DNA of 64,000 bases from Telluribacter roseus (GTDB lineage: Bacteria > Bacteroidota > Bacteroidia > Cytophagales > Spirosomataceae). A program made the position numbers and the translations under genes. The notes beneath the pieces are model-generated. The model was not told the DNA's origin, searched no databases, and was given only the letters and a program-made list of their open reading frames with translations. Position 1 is the stretch's first letter; every line of letters begins with the position of its first letter. Below, in pieces: positions 33,373-43,496 of the stretch. The stretch is from the NCBI RefSeq assembly GCF_017355915.2, contig NZ_JAFEUV020000008.1:1-64000 (forward strand), in the 5' to 3' direction.

Positions 33373-34026
33373 ATGTATATGAGAAGACCGATCCAGCTAC
33401 TGTTATTTCTACTCGTCTTTGCTTCTGCTTGTCAGAAATATTCCTATCCGCTTATTCGTAAGCCGCAGTTTATAAGCTATCATCAACCAGCCTCTGCGGA
33501 CCATAACCCAACAATTGTACAGGAGACTCAGCTAAAGGCTGATCCACAACTGACAGCTCCAGGTATTGATTATTTAGCCTCGTCGGCAGAAGGTATAGAG
33601 GTAATAGTACCCGATAAATCTGTTGGCCAAACTATTGGCGACAAAAAAAATAGCCTCCATATTTCAGCCACAAAGACTCCATCATCTTCGAAGGAACAAC
33701 TCGTCAGCAGGAAATATCAGAAACCGGAGAGAGCGGCCATAGCTAAAAAAGCAAGGGCTGGTGGCAAAACCGAAGTAGCACCTTTGCTGTCATTTCTTAC
33801 CGGAGTAGCAGGAGTAGTACTTCTTGTGGCGGGTATACCGGCTGTTGCTTTTCTTCTTGGAATTGTCGGATTGATACTTGGTATAGTTGGACTTAAAAAG
33901 GCAAAAAGAGGAGCAGCCCCCCGATCTTCTAAGGTCTTGTCTATATTAGGTCTTGTACTCAATGGAGTATTGGTACTTGTCTTTCTTTATTTTTTGGCCT
34001 TCTTTGTAGCCTATGCGGCATCTTAA
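33373..34026 (+). CDS. lipoprotein with C-terminal DUF4190-like membrane domain (paralog 1)
   Basis: A 217-residue protein from ATG 33373 (an adjacent ATG two codons later is equally possible). Lipobox FASAC near residue 20, then QKYSYPLIRKPQFISY, a polar linker to about 135, and a C-terminal segment with two hydrophobic hairpins: VAGIPAVAFLLGIVGLILGIVGLKKAKRG and KVLSILGLVLNGVLVLVFLYFLAFF. The second half resembles DUF4190, a Gly-rich membrane domain. It is a clear paralog of the next gene. Being both lipidated and membrane-spanning is unusual. Function unknown. Confidence 0.65.
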   Translation: MYMRRPIQLLLFLLVFASACQKYSYPLIRKPQFISYHQPASADHNPTIVQETQLKADPQLTAPGIDYLASSAEGIEVIVPDKSVGQTIGDKKNSLHISATKTPSSSKEQLVSRKYQKPERAAIAKKARAGGKTEVAPLLSFLTGVAGVVLLVAGIPAVAFLLGIVGLILGIVGLKKAKRGAAPRSSKVLSILGLVLNGVLVLVFLYFLAFFVAYAAS

Positions 34027-34107
34027 TTGCTCTAGGAGCTATAGGTAGGTGCCTGACCATTACCTAATTGTTCTAAAATGTATTATTCTTTTTTTAACCT
34101 TTTGTAC

Positions 34108-34788
34108 ATGAAACAAACAACTCTACTCTTCCTCGTTCTGATCAGTATTATTTCTGCTTGCCAAAAGCACCAGTACCCCCAAATGAGTAAGCCCCAATTT
34201 GAAAGTTTTAGTACAAAGAAAGAAACAAGACTTTCATCAAGCCCGGCTCCATCAACACAACCAGTAGGTACCGTGGAAGATGTTGCCGTGGTCTCAAGTG
34301 ATGTGGCAACGGCCCCCGTGGCAACGGCCTCTGCCGCTGAAGGTATGGAGTCAGTAGTATCACCTGCTGATGTTTCCGCCGTAATTCCTGCTGAGGCGAT
34401 AAGAGAGGCGTACAAAGCCGAAAAAACTCACGCAAAACCCAGCTGGAAGGAGCGGATGATCACCAGAAAACTGGAGAAAAAGATCAGCAAAGCCTCGGCA
34501 CCTAAGGAAGCCGGAGCCAACGGACAGTCCAAAACCATACCCCGACTGTCCCTGATATTTGGCGGACTTGGGCTACTGATGTTGATTTTGGGCATTGTAC
34601 CTGGAATAGCCATACTATTTGGTATAGCAGGACTGGTACTAGGTATCGTAGGACTAAGTCAGATCAGAAGAGGAGAGTCGCCCCGGTCGTCCAAGGCTGC
34701 CGCTCTGCTTGGTCTTATCTTCGGCGGGGCCGTTATCCTTTTCCTTCTCCTGGCTATATACGCTATTGCTGCCTTTGGCTTTGCGTGA
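34108..34788 (+). CDS. lipoprotein with C-terminal DUF4190-like membrane domain (paralog 2)
   Basis: A 226-residue protein from ATG 34108. Lipobox region ISIISAC, then QKHQYPQMSKPQFESF, matching QKYSYPLIRKPQFISY of the upstream gene. A variable Ala/Val/Ser-rich linker follows, then SLIFGGLGLLMLILGIVPG and GIAGLVLGIVGLSQIRRGESPRSSKAAALLGLIFGGAV, parallel to its paralog (IVGLKKAKRGAAPRSSK). The pair arose by tandem duplication and the linkers have diverged. Function unknown. Confidence 0.65.
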   Translation: MKQTTLLFLVLISIISACQKHQYPQMSKPQFESFSTKKETRLSSSPAPSTQPVGTVEDVAVVSSDVATAPVATASAAEGMESVVSPADVSAVIPAEAIREAYKAEKTHAKPSWKERMITRKLEKKISKASAPKEAGANGQSKTIPRLSLIFGGLGLLMLILGIVPGIAILFGIAGLVLGIVGLSQIRRGESPRSSKAAALLGLIFGGAVILFLLLAIYAIAAFGFA

Positions 34789-34812
34789 TGTAAGTACGAA
34801 GGATTCATAAAC

Positions 34813-34845
34813 AAAAAGAGCGGGGGCCTGGCCTCCGCTCTTTTT
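34813..34845. terminator. bidirectional terminator
   Basis: AAAAAGAGCGG pairs with CCGCTCTTTTT, with A-tract left and T-tract right. It serves the convergent lipoprotein and pseudouridine synthase genes. Confidence 0.9.
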
Positions 34846-34847
34846 AG

Positions 34848-35570
34848 TTATACACCGAATTTATCCAGCTGCTTTACCAGCACGTCAAAGTCCTTGGGGT
34901 AGGGAGCTTCAATGCGAATGGGCTCGCCATCCATCAGTGCGAATGACAGCGCAAAAGCGTGCAGCGCTACCCGCTGGATGAGCGGCTGCTCTTCGGTTTC
35001 TTTCTTCAGGTTGAATTTGCGTTTTATACTTGACAGGTATATGGGCTTCCCACCGTACTGAGGGTCGTTGACAATGGGTGCGTTGAGGCACGACAGGTGG
35101 ATACGGATCTGGTGCATACGTCCCGTAATAGGAATACACTCCACCAGCGTATAGCCGCGGTACACTTTCAGGGTGTTGAATATGGTTTCGGCTATCTTAC
35201 CGTTGACCTTGTCGATCTTAACGGCGGTACCATTCTTCAGCGGCAGGATAGGCAGGTATACCGATATGCTGTCCAGATCGTGGATGCCGTTGGTGACGGC
35301 ATGGTAGCGCTTGGTCACTTCGCGGTGCTCAAACTGCATCGACAGGTGCCGGTAAGCTTCGGGATGCTTGGCAAAGGCCAGTACCCCGGAGGTCTCCTTG
35401 TCGAGGCGGTGGGCTGCCTGCAGGTCGGGATGGTACTCCCGGGCCAGGCGCAGTACACTGCCGCCCCGGTCGGCGGTACGCTCGTCGAGGGTAGCCAGGT
35501 GGGGTGGTTTGTTGACGAGCAGGAAGTCGTCGTTTTCAAAAAGTATTATATCCGAAAAGTTAATCTTCAT
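34848..35570 (-). CDS. RluA-family pseudouridine synthase
   Basis: A 240-residue enzyme converting specific uridines of rRNA or tRNA to pseudouridine. The catalytic motif HRLDKETSG is at 54-62 (Asp57); GRMHQIRIHL and FALSFALMDGEPIRI are typical of RluA. It lacks the N-terminal S4 domain seen in RluC/RluD, so it is the short RluA type; the target site is unknown. It ends 3 bp from a bidirectional terminator. Confidence 0.9.
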   Translation of the reverse strand: MKINFSDIILFENDDFLLVNKPPHLATLDERTADRGGSVLRLAREYHPDLQAAHRLDKETSGVLAFAKHPEAYRHLSMQFEHREVTKRYHAVTNGIHDLDSISVYLPILPLKNGTAVKIDKVNGKIAETIFNTLKVYRGYTLVECIPITGRMHQIRIHLSCLNAPIVNDPQYGGKPIYLSSIKRKFNLKKETEEQPLIQRVALHAFALSFALMDGEPIRIEAPYPKDFDVLVKQLDKFGV

Positions 35571-35635
35571 AAAGTACTGATCAATAATAAAAAGAGAAGC
35601 CAGCCCGTAGGTACGGGGGCCGATTCATAGAAAAC

Positions 35636-35668
35636 AAAAAATCTTCCGGGCAAAGTTCGGAAGATTTT
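35636..35668 (-). terminator. terminator of the ABC ATPase gene
   Basis: AAAAAATCTTCCG with CGGAAGATTTT, 11-bp stem. On the minus strand it has AAAATCTTCCG, loop, CGGAAGATTTTTTG and lies about 45 bp past the stop of the gene at 35714. Confidence 0.85.
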
Positions 35669-35713
35669 AAGAGAAAACAGGTTTTGATCTATACAGGATA
35701 CCAACAAGTGTCA

Positions 35714-36448
35714 TTAATGGTCCTGTTCGCGGGCTTCTTTGGCCAGATGTTCCACCTTCGTAGGATTGGGATTGACGGTATCCGACTCAATAAGGCCGTC
35801 ACGCAGGCGGATGATGCGGTGCGCGTAGCGGGCTATGTCTTCTTCGTGCGTCACCATCACTATAGTATTGCCTTTGCTATGGAGCTGGTCAAAGAGGTCC
35901 ATGATCTCGTAGGAGGTCTTGGTATCAAGGTTACCGGTAGGCTCGTCAGCCAGCAGGATACTCGGGTCATTGACCAGCGCCCGGGCTACGGCCACGCGCT
36001 GCCGCTGTCCCCCCGATAGCTCGTTGGGCTTATGGCCGGCGCGGTTTTCGAGGCCTACATTCCGGAGGGCCAGCATGGCTTTTTCGGTACGGTCGGTCCT
36101 GTTGTAGCCGGCGTAGATGAGCGGCAGAGCCACGTTCTCCAGCGACGACATGCGCGGGAGCAGGTTAAAGGTCTGGAACACAAATCCTATCTCCTTGTTG
36201 CGGATCTCAGCCAGCTCATTTTCGCTCATGTCGCTTACGTCCTTGTTGTTGAGCACGTAGCGGCCGGCAGTGGGGGTATCCAGGCAGCCGATGATGTTCA
36301 TCAGGGTAGATTTGCCCGATCCGGATGGCCCCATAAAGGCCACATACTCCCCTCTGTTGACTGCTATACTCACAGACTTCAGGGCTTCGATCACCTCTGT
36401 ACCCATTACATAGCGTTTGGAGATATTACTGGTTTCGATGATTTTCAT
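35714..36448 (-). CDS. ABC transporter ATP-binding protein, LolD/MacB type
   Basis: A 244-residue ATPase subunit. Walker [10 protein letters not shown] is at 40-48, Q-loop near 92, signature LSGGQ at 144-148, and Walker B ILLADEP with D-loop GNLD near 165-175, then the switch histidine in MVTHEED. The sequence [13 protein letters not shown] and [19 protein letters not shown] resemble MacB/LolD-type ATPases that drive lipoprotein or macrolide exporters. The cognate permease is not in the neighbourhood. Confidence 0.88.
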   Translation of the reverse strand: MKIIETSNISKRYVMGTEVIEALKSVSIAVNRGEYVAFMGPSGSGKSTLMNIIGCLDTPTAGRYVLNNKDVSDMSENELAEIRNKEIGFVFQTFNLLPRMSSLENVALPLIYAGYNRTDRTEKAMLALRNVGLENRAGHKPNELSGGQRQRVAVARALVNDPSILLADEPTGNLDTKTSYEIMDLFDQLHSKGNTIVMVTHEEDIARYAHRIIRLRDGLIESDTVNPNPTKVEHLAKEAREQDH

Positions 36449-36515
36449 AGAGTCTCACTTAGGATTATGGACGCTCAGCTGGACAGCCAGCCAGGAAAGC
36501 TACTTGCATCAGGAG

Positions 36516-36938
36516 CTACGATATAAACAGACCACACAGTACTATGGCCGGACTGGCCCATTCGTATTCGATCACACCTTGTTTTTCCCAGAATCCCTGC
36601 TGCTGATAGTCTACCTGCTCTTCTTCATTGGATACCGACCAGCTACTGCTCCTCCACGAAGCTCGCTTCCAGTCAAAGTGCTGATCTTCGTAGGTTATGC
36701 GGGCCGAGGTTTTCCAGCTGTCATACTCAATCCTGCCTAGCTCCCGCGTCCCTTCTATATCCAGGATGCGGGTAGAGGGCTTCCAGAGTCCCTGGGTCTG
36801 AAAGCGCAGCAGGTGTCCGTTATATTCACCGTAGGCAGTCTTATCCCAGAAGCTTTTTTTCAGGATTCCGACGATGGTCTTTTCCCTGAATATCCGGTAT
36901 TCACTTTGCCAGCCGGTGGTTTTCCAGTGTACAGTCAT
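36516..36938 (-). CDS. conserved hypothetical protein, unknown
   Basis: A 140-residue protein, mostly beta-strand, with Trp-rich repeats (VHWKTTGWQSEYRIFREKT; GLWKPSTRILDIEGTRELG; ARITYEDQHFDWKRASWRSS) and a hydrophobic ending, EYEWASPAIVLCGLFIS. The strand pattern hints at a Tubby-C/scramblase-like fold, but this is a guess. No signal peptide. It is located between the ABC ATPase gene and the large TPR gene on the same strand with gaps of 67 and 31 bp, so one message is possible. Confidence 0.6.
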   Translation of the reverse strand: MTVHWKTTGWQSEYRIFREKTIVGILKKSFWDKTAYGEYNGHLLRFQTQGLWKPSTRILDIEGTRELGRIEYDSWKTSARITYEDQHFDWKRASWRSSSWSVSNEEEQVDYQQQGFWEKQGVIEYEWASPAIVLCGLFIS

Positions 36939-36969
36939 AGGTAGTACTGGTCAGATCAAAAATAAAAAA

Positions 36970-39633
36970 TCAACGAAACTCCTCGCGCTGTTTTTCGATA
37001 AGAGCCTTTCTGGGCTGATAGCGCTCAGTAAAAGCCTGATAGTCGGCGGCCGACGCGTAGGTCTGTACTTTGGCGGCCCCTTCGTCAGCCTGTTGCAGCA
37101 GACCCTGATCCAGACTCAGCAGTGCATACTGCTCCCAGATACGGGACGAACTATCGTTGAATCTCAACGCGTTCACTACTATCTGGTAAGCTTTTGTGGG
37201 TTGCTTTTGTTGCCTGAAATAGTTAGAAGCTGCCACCACGACATCAGCATCCAGCGGATTGGCCTGCAGCGCCCTCTGGAAGGTCACGGGCGAAGGCTTA
37301 GCCTGGGCAGTAGCCAGGAGCGTGTCGGTAGCCGTAACGTGTTTCATCCCGTCGGAGAGGCTCTGCTGCAGGGCCTGTACCGCGGGATTAGCCCCTTCGT
37401 CCTGCAGTCTCTCGAGCAGTATGGCCGCGGCCGCTACCTGACCCGATAGGGCCTGCGCCAGTGCCTGTCCCAGCAGACCTTCCGGCCCCTTGACCAGCGA
37501 CAGCTCCTCAATGGCCATGTCATACAGGCCCAGCTGCAGGTACCAGTGTCCTATTATTTTGCGGAAGAGCGGCTCCTTTTCACCGCCTTCCTCCACCCAG
37601 GCATTCATAATCTCCAGGGCCCGGAGCTTATTACCACTGTAGAACTCCGAGTAAAGCGAAGCCAGCAGCAGGTCGTCAGCCAGGAAAGGGTTTTTGTCCG
37701 CCAGACTAGGCGCCAGTTGTATGAGCAGACTATCCTGACGGGCCTGATTCAGGGCAAAGTTGTATACATAGGCCAGCCCCGATACACTCAGGAGCGAGTC
37801 AGCCGGAATGGCCTCCTGCCGGAAGCGGCGATCAGTAAAGTCCTGACGCAGGTTCTGCACGGCCAGCCAGTTGGCCTGCCAGGAGGGATACTCCCGCTCA
37901 TCCAGTTGCCGCGTCAGCGAGTCCAGCAGAGTAGCGTCGGCACTGCGGGCCCATATAGCCAGCAGGTTGGTAGCGGGTACCTCCCGGCGAAGCGCTGTAC
38001 GCTCGGCCTGCTCAAGATACAGGTAGGCCGAGTCAGCTACGTTGGTACGGGCATACAGCATACCCAGGTTGTTGAGCAGCTCACCGCTCTTAGGGAAGGT
38101 AGTGATACCCTCGCGCAGGCTGAATACGGCGTCAAAGAACAGGTTTTCCTGTACCAGTACATTGCCGAGCCCCACGTAAGCTTGCGGGGATGGGTTCTTG
38201 AGCGTAGCCTGCCGGAAGTAAAAGGCCGCGGCGGTGCGGTCGCCCTGCCGCAGGGCCAGTGAAGCCAGCGCGTAGTTGGACTTGTGGTTCTGGAACTCCT
38301 GCTGCAGCGCCATTTTGTAGTACTGCTCGGCCAGCGTGTACTCGCGGGTAGTAGTGTACAGGTCGCCGAGGCCGTTGAAGTACCCGGCCACAGCTTGGTA
38401 TATGGGCAGCAGTGTCTGGGTAGAGATCAGGATCACAAATCCGGCAAAGCCCAGCAGGCGGGTTTGGGTAAGGCCAAACCTGAGGGGTTTGTAGAGTACC
38501 TTATGTACTGCCAGTCCTTGCTGCAGCAGCGGCAGAAAGTTGGCCAGGACGTAAAACAGAAAGACTGCACTCATGGCAAGCTGACCATTTACTACTACGT
38601 CTTCGAGTACTTCCAGCAGGGGGTCATTGGCCATAGCGGCCGCATAACCCGCAAAAGCAGCCGTAACCACAAAGAGTCCTATGTAGATCCAGAAGCCGGC
38701 TTCGCGGTAGTAGAGTACTCCATTGGTAGACTCACTGCGGGCACTGAAGCCCCAGATCCCGAGCAGGCCGGCTACTATGGCCAGTACCGCCGGGTTTACG
38801 AGCGTCATGTCCCAGTCGATCTGGCGGGTGTTGCGCAGGAATAGCAGCAGCAGGTACACCAGGTACAGAATAGCGATGATCAGGAAGTTTTTCAGCGACG
38901 AACGACCCATGCCTACCCTGGAACTGGTACTAAGCCACACCAGTCCGGCCATGATCTCGGTAGCCGAGATGAGCAGAAACAGCACCGACAGTACCAGCCA
39001 CAGAGGTGTGGAGTATGCAGCAGCGGTGAGCGCAGGATAGGGAACGGTAGACGTAAAGGCAGCCAGCACCGCAAGGCCTACCGATACAGCCAGAAAGGCA
39101 AGGATACGAAAGCCAACGGATACGTCGGTCCTGAACGCGTGTAAGTAGTAGCTGAGGCCACCATACAGCAGCAACATCAAAATAAAAAAAGTACGGCTGC
39201 CTTCACCGAATATACCCAGGGTTTCGGTTTGGGAGGCGCCCAGTAGCAGGATAAAAACCACCATACTACCCAGGTACCAGAAGCGGGGCAGTGTCGTGAG
39301 GCCCGCCAGAATAAGAGATATACCTATCCCCCCCAGACCCAGCAGCATCCACACCGACATGAAGTCTACTTCCATAGTGGATGCTACAAACTGCTCCGTC
39401 ACCAGGTAAGAGGGCACGGATACCCCGTACTGCCAGTTTTCCAGACGCAGAACATCCACTGCGGCAGACACTTCGGACAGCTCGCTGAGCACATCCCAAC
39501 GGGTTGCGTTAGCGAGCGGATTAACGATTTTAACACTAAAAAAAACTAAACCTATGACCAGTACGATGAGCGCTCCCAAAGCGCTGCGTAGTTCGTTGGT
39601 ATTCCAGTCTCTCTGAAAAAATAATTGTCTCAT
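36970..39633 (-). CDS. large membrane protein with C-terminal TPR domain
   Basis: An 887-residue protein. About 10-12 membrane helices lie between residues 15 and 430 (for example GALIVLVIGLVFFSVKIV and FMSVWMLLGLGGIGISLIL), and the remainder holds tetratricopeptide repeats beginning with YFNGLGDLYTTTREYTLAEQYYKMALQ and SNYALASLALRQGDRTAAAFYFRQATLKN. The layout (membrane core plus soluble TPR part) is seen in Bacteroidota proteins of unknown function and in some O-antigen-polymerase-like proteins. No catalytic motif is evident. Single long gene; divergent from atpD. Confidence 0.75.
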   Translation of the reverse strand: MRQLFFQRDWNTNELRSALGALIVLVIGLVFFSVKIVNPLANATRWDVLSELSEVSAAVDVLRLENWQYGVSVPSYLVTEQFVASTMEVDFMSVWMLLGLGGIGISLILAGLTTLPRFWYLGSMVVFILLLGASQTETLGIFGEGSRTFFILMLLLYGGLSYYLHAFRTDVSVGFRILAFLAVSVGLAVLAAFTSTVPYPALTAAAYSTPLWLVLSVLFLLISATEIMAGLVWLSTSSRVGMGRSSLKNFLIIAILYLVYLLLLFLRNTRQIDWDMTLVNPAVLAIVAGLLGIWGFSARSESTNGVLYYREAGFWIYIGLFVVTAAFAGYAAAMANDPLLEVLEDVVVNGQLAMSAVFLFYVLANFLPLLQQGLAVHKVLYKPLRFGLTQTRLLGFAGFVILISTQTLLPIYQAVAGYFNGLGDLYTTTREYTLAEQYYKMALQQEFQNHKSNYALASLALRQGDRTAAAFYFRQATLKNPSPQAYVGLGNVLVQENLFFDAVFSLREGITTFPKSGELLNNLGMLYARTNVADSAYLYLEQAERTALRREVPATNLLAIWARSADATLLDSLTRQLDEREYPSWQANWLAVQNLRQDFTDRRFRQEAIPADSLLSVSGLAYVYNFALNQARQDSLLIQLAPSLADKNPFLADDLLLASLYSEFYSGNKLRALEIMNAWVEEGGEKEPLFRKIIGHWYLQLGLYDMAIEELSLVKGPEGLLGQALAQALSGQVAAAAILLERLQDEGANPAVQALQQSLSDGMKHVTATDTLLATAQAKPSPVTFQRALQANPLDADVVVAASNYFRQQKQPTKAYQIVVNALRFNDSSSRIWEQYALLSLDQGLLQQADEGAAKVQTYASAADYQAFTERYQPRKALIEKQREEFR

Positions 39634-39730
39634 AATTACTAAACGTCGCCATTCTAAAAAACTTCAATAGACTCATCGTAAAAACAGGGTTATTTTCTAA
39701 AAAATATCCAATAAATGCGTGGGGCAGCTA

Positions 39731-39761
39731 TTGGTACTGACCAAATTATATTCTAATTTTG
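39731..39761 (+). promoter_or_regulatory. predicted promoter of atpD
   Basis: TTGG at 39731 and TAATTTTG at 39754-39761, 20 bp apart, fit the Bacteroidota consensus. Expected start is near 39768, about 35 nt before the ATG. Confidence 0.6.
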
Positions 39762-39789
39762 CGGCCTTGAAATAACAACTTGACGATAA

Positions 39790-41316
<1,527 letters not shown>

Positions 41317-41331
41317 AAAGACAGACAGTAG

Positions 41332-41371
41332 CTACCGGGTAGAGGTGCCTTAGGCCATTACTACCCGATAG
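41332..41371 (+). other. intercistronic hairpin between atpD and atpC
   Basis: CTACCGGGTAG (41332-41342) pairs with CTACCCGATAG (41361-41371) in 10 of 11 positions across an 18-nt loop, in the 79-bp gap. It may be a processing or partial-termination site that sets beta:epsilon levels. Confidence 0.55.
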
Positions 41372-41395
41372 TTACCCCTAATAGCTAAAAAAGTT

Positions 41396-41638
41396 ATGAA
41401 CTTAGAAATAATCACCCCCGATAAGAAAGTATTTGCCGGCGAGGCGACAGCCGTTACCTTCCCGGGTACTGAAGGGCAGTTTCAGGTCCTGAACAGCCAC
41501 GCTCCACTGGTGAGTACACTGGGTCGTGGAGATGTAGTAGTGGATACGGGTGCTGTAAAGCAGGTATATACGATTGATGGCGGTGTGGTAGAGGTCTTGA
41601 ACAATAAAGTACTTGTATTAGCCGAGGCCGTATTGTAA
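41396..41638 (+). CDS. atpC: ATP synthase F1 subunit epsilon
   Basis: An 80-residue protein, the N-terminal beta-barrel domain alone (EIITPDKKVFAGEATAVTFPGTEGQFQVL and HAPLVSTLGRGDV). The usual C-terminal helical domain, which inhibits ATP hydrolysis in E. coli, is missing; short epsilon is usual in Bacteroidota. It is linked to atpD by a 79-bp gap. Confidence 0.93.
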   Translation: MNLEIITPDKKVFAGEATAVTFPGTEGQFQVLNSHAPLVSTLGRGDVVVDTGAVKQVYTIDGGVVEVLNNKVLVLAEAVL

Positions 41639-41656
41639 GTATATAGTAGCATTATA

Positions 41657-41692
41657 GAAGAGGCAGGGACCAGCAGGTTCCTGCCTCTTTTC
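41657..41692 (+). terminator. terminator after atpC
   Basis: GAGGCAGGGACC pairs with GGTTCCTGCCTC (one G-T wobble) around loop AGCA, followed by TTTT. Confidence 0.85.
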
Positions 41693-41949
41693 GTTTGGCG
41701 GCTTCCGGACTAAGACTACTGTACGGCCTGTTCACCACCGAACAAAAATGTTCGAAAGCGAACGTTAACTTGAGCGTTGCATGGATTGCTATATATTTTT
41801 TAAGTAATTTATTTATTGATTATCAATGGGTTATACTAGTGTATGGATTTATTTTTATTTGGTATGGCACATGGCACAGACTTTTCATGAATAATAGTAT
41901 TAGCCAAGGAACGAAAAATAAATTAGCCATTTAAAAACATCTATTAGCC

Positions 41950-42348
41950 ATGAAAAATGTAGTATCATCAATCCGCACATTACTATTTGTTTTTGCTCTG
42001 TCGCTGCCTCTGATCAGCTTCGCCGACAACCACATGATGGTGGGCCCTGAGAAACCTAAGTCATTCAATTTGGGAATGTATCAGGTTGCCAATTCATCCA
42101 AAGTGAACCTGGCCATTGTAAAATCCGCTACGTCTCGTATGACCATCCAGATCAAGGATGAAAATGGCAACGTACTGCACCGCGAATCACTACCCAAAGA
42201 TATGGAGTACTACAAGCGCAAGTTTGATCTGAAAGAAATGGGTGACGGCACCTACTACTTCGAGATGATTACCAATGAAGAAGTCGTATCCAAGAAAGTG
42301 ACTATCACTACCGCCAGAGAACAGGTAATAGCTCTGGAGCAGAAGTAA
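41950..42348 (+). CDS. exported beta-sandwich protein, DUF3244-like
   Basis: A 132-residue secreted protein. Signal peptide (SSIRTLLFVFALSLPLISFA) and a single beta-sandwich-like domain from about 45 to 125 with the pattern TIQIKDENGNVLHRESLPKD...GTYYFEM...VVSKKVTI. This is the Por-tail/DUF3244-like fold. It is related in plan to the protein at 58814-59434, which has two such units. It could be a surface or periplasmic binding protein; function unknown. Confidence 0.65.
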   Translation: MKNVVSSIRTLLFVFALSLPLISFADNHMMVGPEKPKSFNLGMYQVANSSKVNLAIVKSATSRMTIQIKDENGNVLHRESLPKDMEYYKRKFDLKEMGDGTYYFEMITNEEVVSKKVTITTAREQVIALEQK

Positions 42349-42371
42349 CTACTATATCCTATCATTTAATT

Positions 42372-42407
42372 AGCCGGGCCGCCATCAGGTGGCCCGGTTT
42401 TGTTTTT
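42372..42407 (+). terminator. terminator
   Basis: CCGGGCC with GGCCCGG, loop about 10 nt, then TTTTGTTTTT. Confidence 0.85.
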
Positions 42408-42416
42408 AGCCCGGTT

Positions 42417-43331
42417 TCAGAATCCCCTAGCTCCCAGCTGCTGCCGTAGTGTAGTGTCTCCGGGAGCATTATGTTTCCAGTACTCGGAGCGGATCAGGCT
42501 GGTACGGACGGCGCGGGTAGTAAGTACTTTGCCCCGTGAAGTATAGGTCTCTTCCCAGCCGGCTATCTCGTGCGGGAAGGCTTTCTCAAATACGATGCGC
42601 AGCTCGCGGTTATGCTCCGGATAGAGCAGTGAATACACATTCAGGGCTCTTCCTTTAAATACAGTACCCTCGTAGGCCGTCATGGAGCCGATGGCTTTCT
42701 GAGGCTCGAGGGGCTGGCCGGTCAGCCGGGCGGCGTAGGCGGCAGGTACTGCTTCGGTATCACCTATAGGTAACTGATCCGGCGCGAAGCGCAGGCGGGT
42801 CCAGATCTCATCTTCCAACCAGGCGTCGTTGAAGCTGTAATCTTCTTCGACATTTTTCTCAAAATACGACCGGCCCATTACCTCGTAGCCTTTGCCACGC
42901 CGGTTGAGCTGAGTGTAAGTTTGTCCGCACCAGTCCTGAGCCGACATGGTTACTTTCAGGCTATGAGGGTACTTTTCAGTATTGACGGGGGTGAATACGG
43001 AAGAGTAAAGGGAGTAGTCGTAAATGCCGGTTACGAAGCGGCGGATACTGTTGAGTTTAAGTACCGAAGTAGCGTCGCCGGAGTTATCTTCGGTTTCGAG
43101 CTTCACCTGCTTATCCGTCAGGAAGTCTTCGGTTACGAATATAAGTACTGCCTCGCCCGGGTTTTGTGCCCCGTACTGTACCTGCTGAAGGCTGTACCGG
43201 CTGATCTCGGCCTGGCCGTTGTACCAGTAATCGCGGAAGGGTTGGGAGGGTGTATAGCTGGCTCCTTTTCCAAACTGGCAGGAGGTAGCCAGGGTCAGCC
43301 AGAGCAGCATCGCAGGTACTTGTAGTTTCAT
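42417..43331 (-). CDS. lipoprotein of unknown function
   Basis: A 304-residue exported protein with lipobox LATSC around residue 18 (QVPAMLLWLTLATSCQFGKG), then a soluble domain with KYPHSLKVTMSAQDWCGQTYTQLN and QKAIGSMTAYEGTVFKGRALNVYSLLYPEHN. The sequence is conserved in Bacteroidota, where I recall related proteins being labelled septum formation inhibitor, but nothing here resembles Maf or MinC. It stands alone, convergent with the gene at 41950. Confidence 0.65.
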   Translation of the reverse strand: MKLQVPAMLLWLTLATSCQFGKGASYTPSQPFRDYWYNGQAEISRYSLQQVQYGAQNPGEAVLIFVTEDFLTDKQVKLETEDNSGDATSVLKLNSIRRFVTGIYDYSLYSSVFTPVNTEKYPHSLKVTMSAQDWCGQTYTQLNRRGKGYEVMGRSYFEKNVEEDYSFNDAWLEDEIWTRLRFAPDQLPIGDTEAVPAAYAARLTGQPLEPQKAIGSMTAYEGTVFKGRALNVYSLLYPEHNRELRIVFEKAFPHEIAGWEETYTSRGKVLTTRAVRTSLIRSEYWKHNAPGDTTLRQQLGARGF

Positions 43332-43496
43332 AGCGGTGTAAGCTTATCAGTGAAAGTCGTTCCGGATCCGGAAGACGTACGGTACGTCAGTTTATTGAAG
43401 CAAGTTACCTTTTCCTGCAAAAATATCTATCCCGTCTGCTCTGGTATCTAAAAGTTTCGGTACTTTCGGAATGGTCTAATCTACTGTTCCTCCTGC

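Noticed and set aside
41695-41934. 79-codon frame after atpC
   Set aside because: Starts on a non-ATG codon beside the terminator, AT-rich hydrophobic sequence with no family likeness; probably not a gene.
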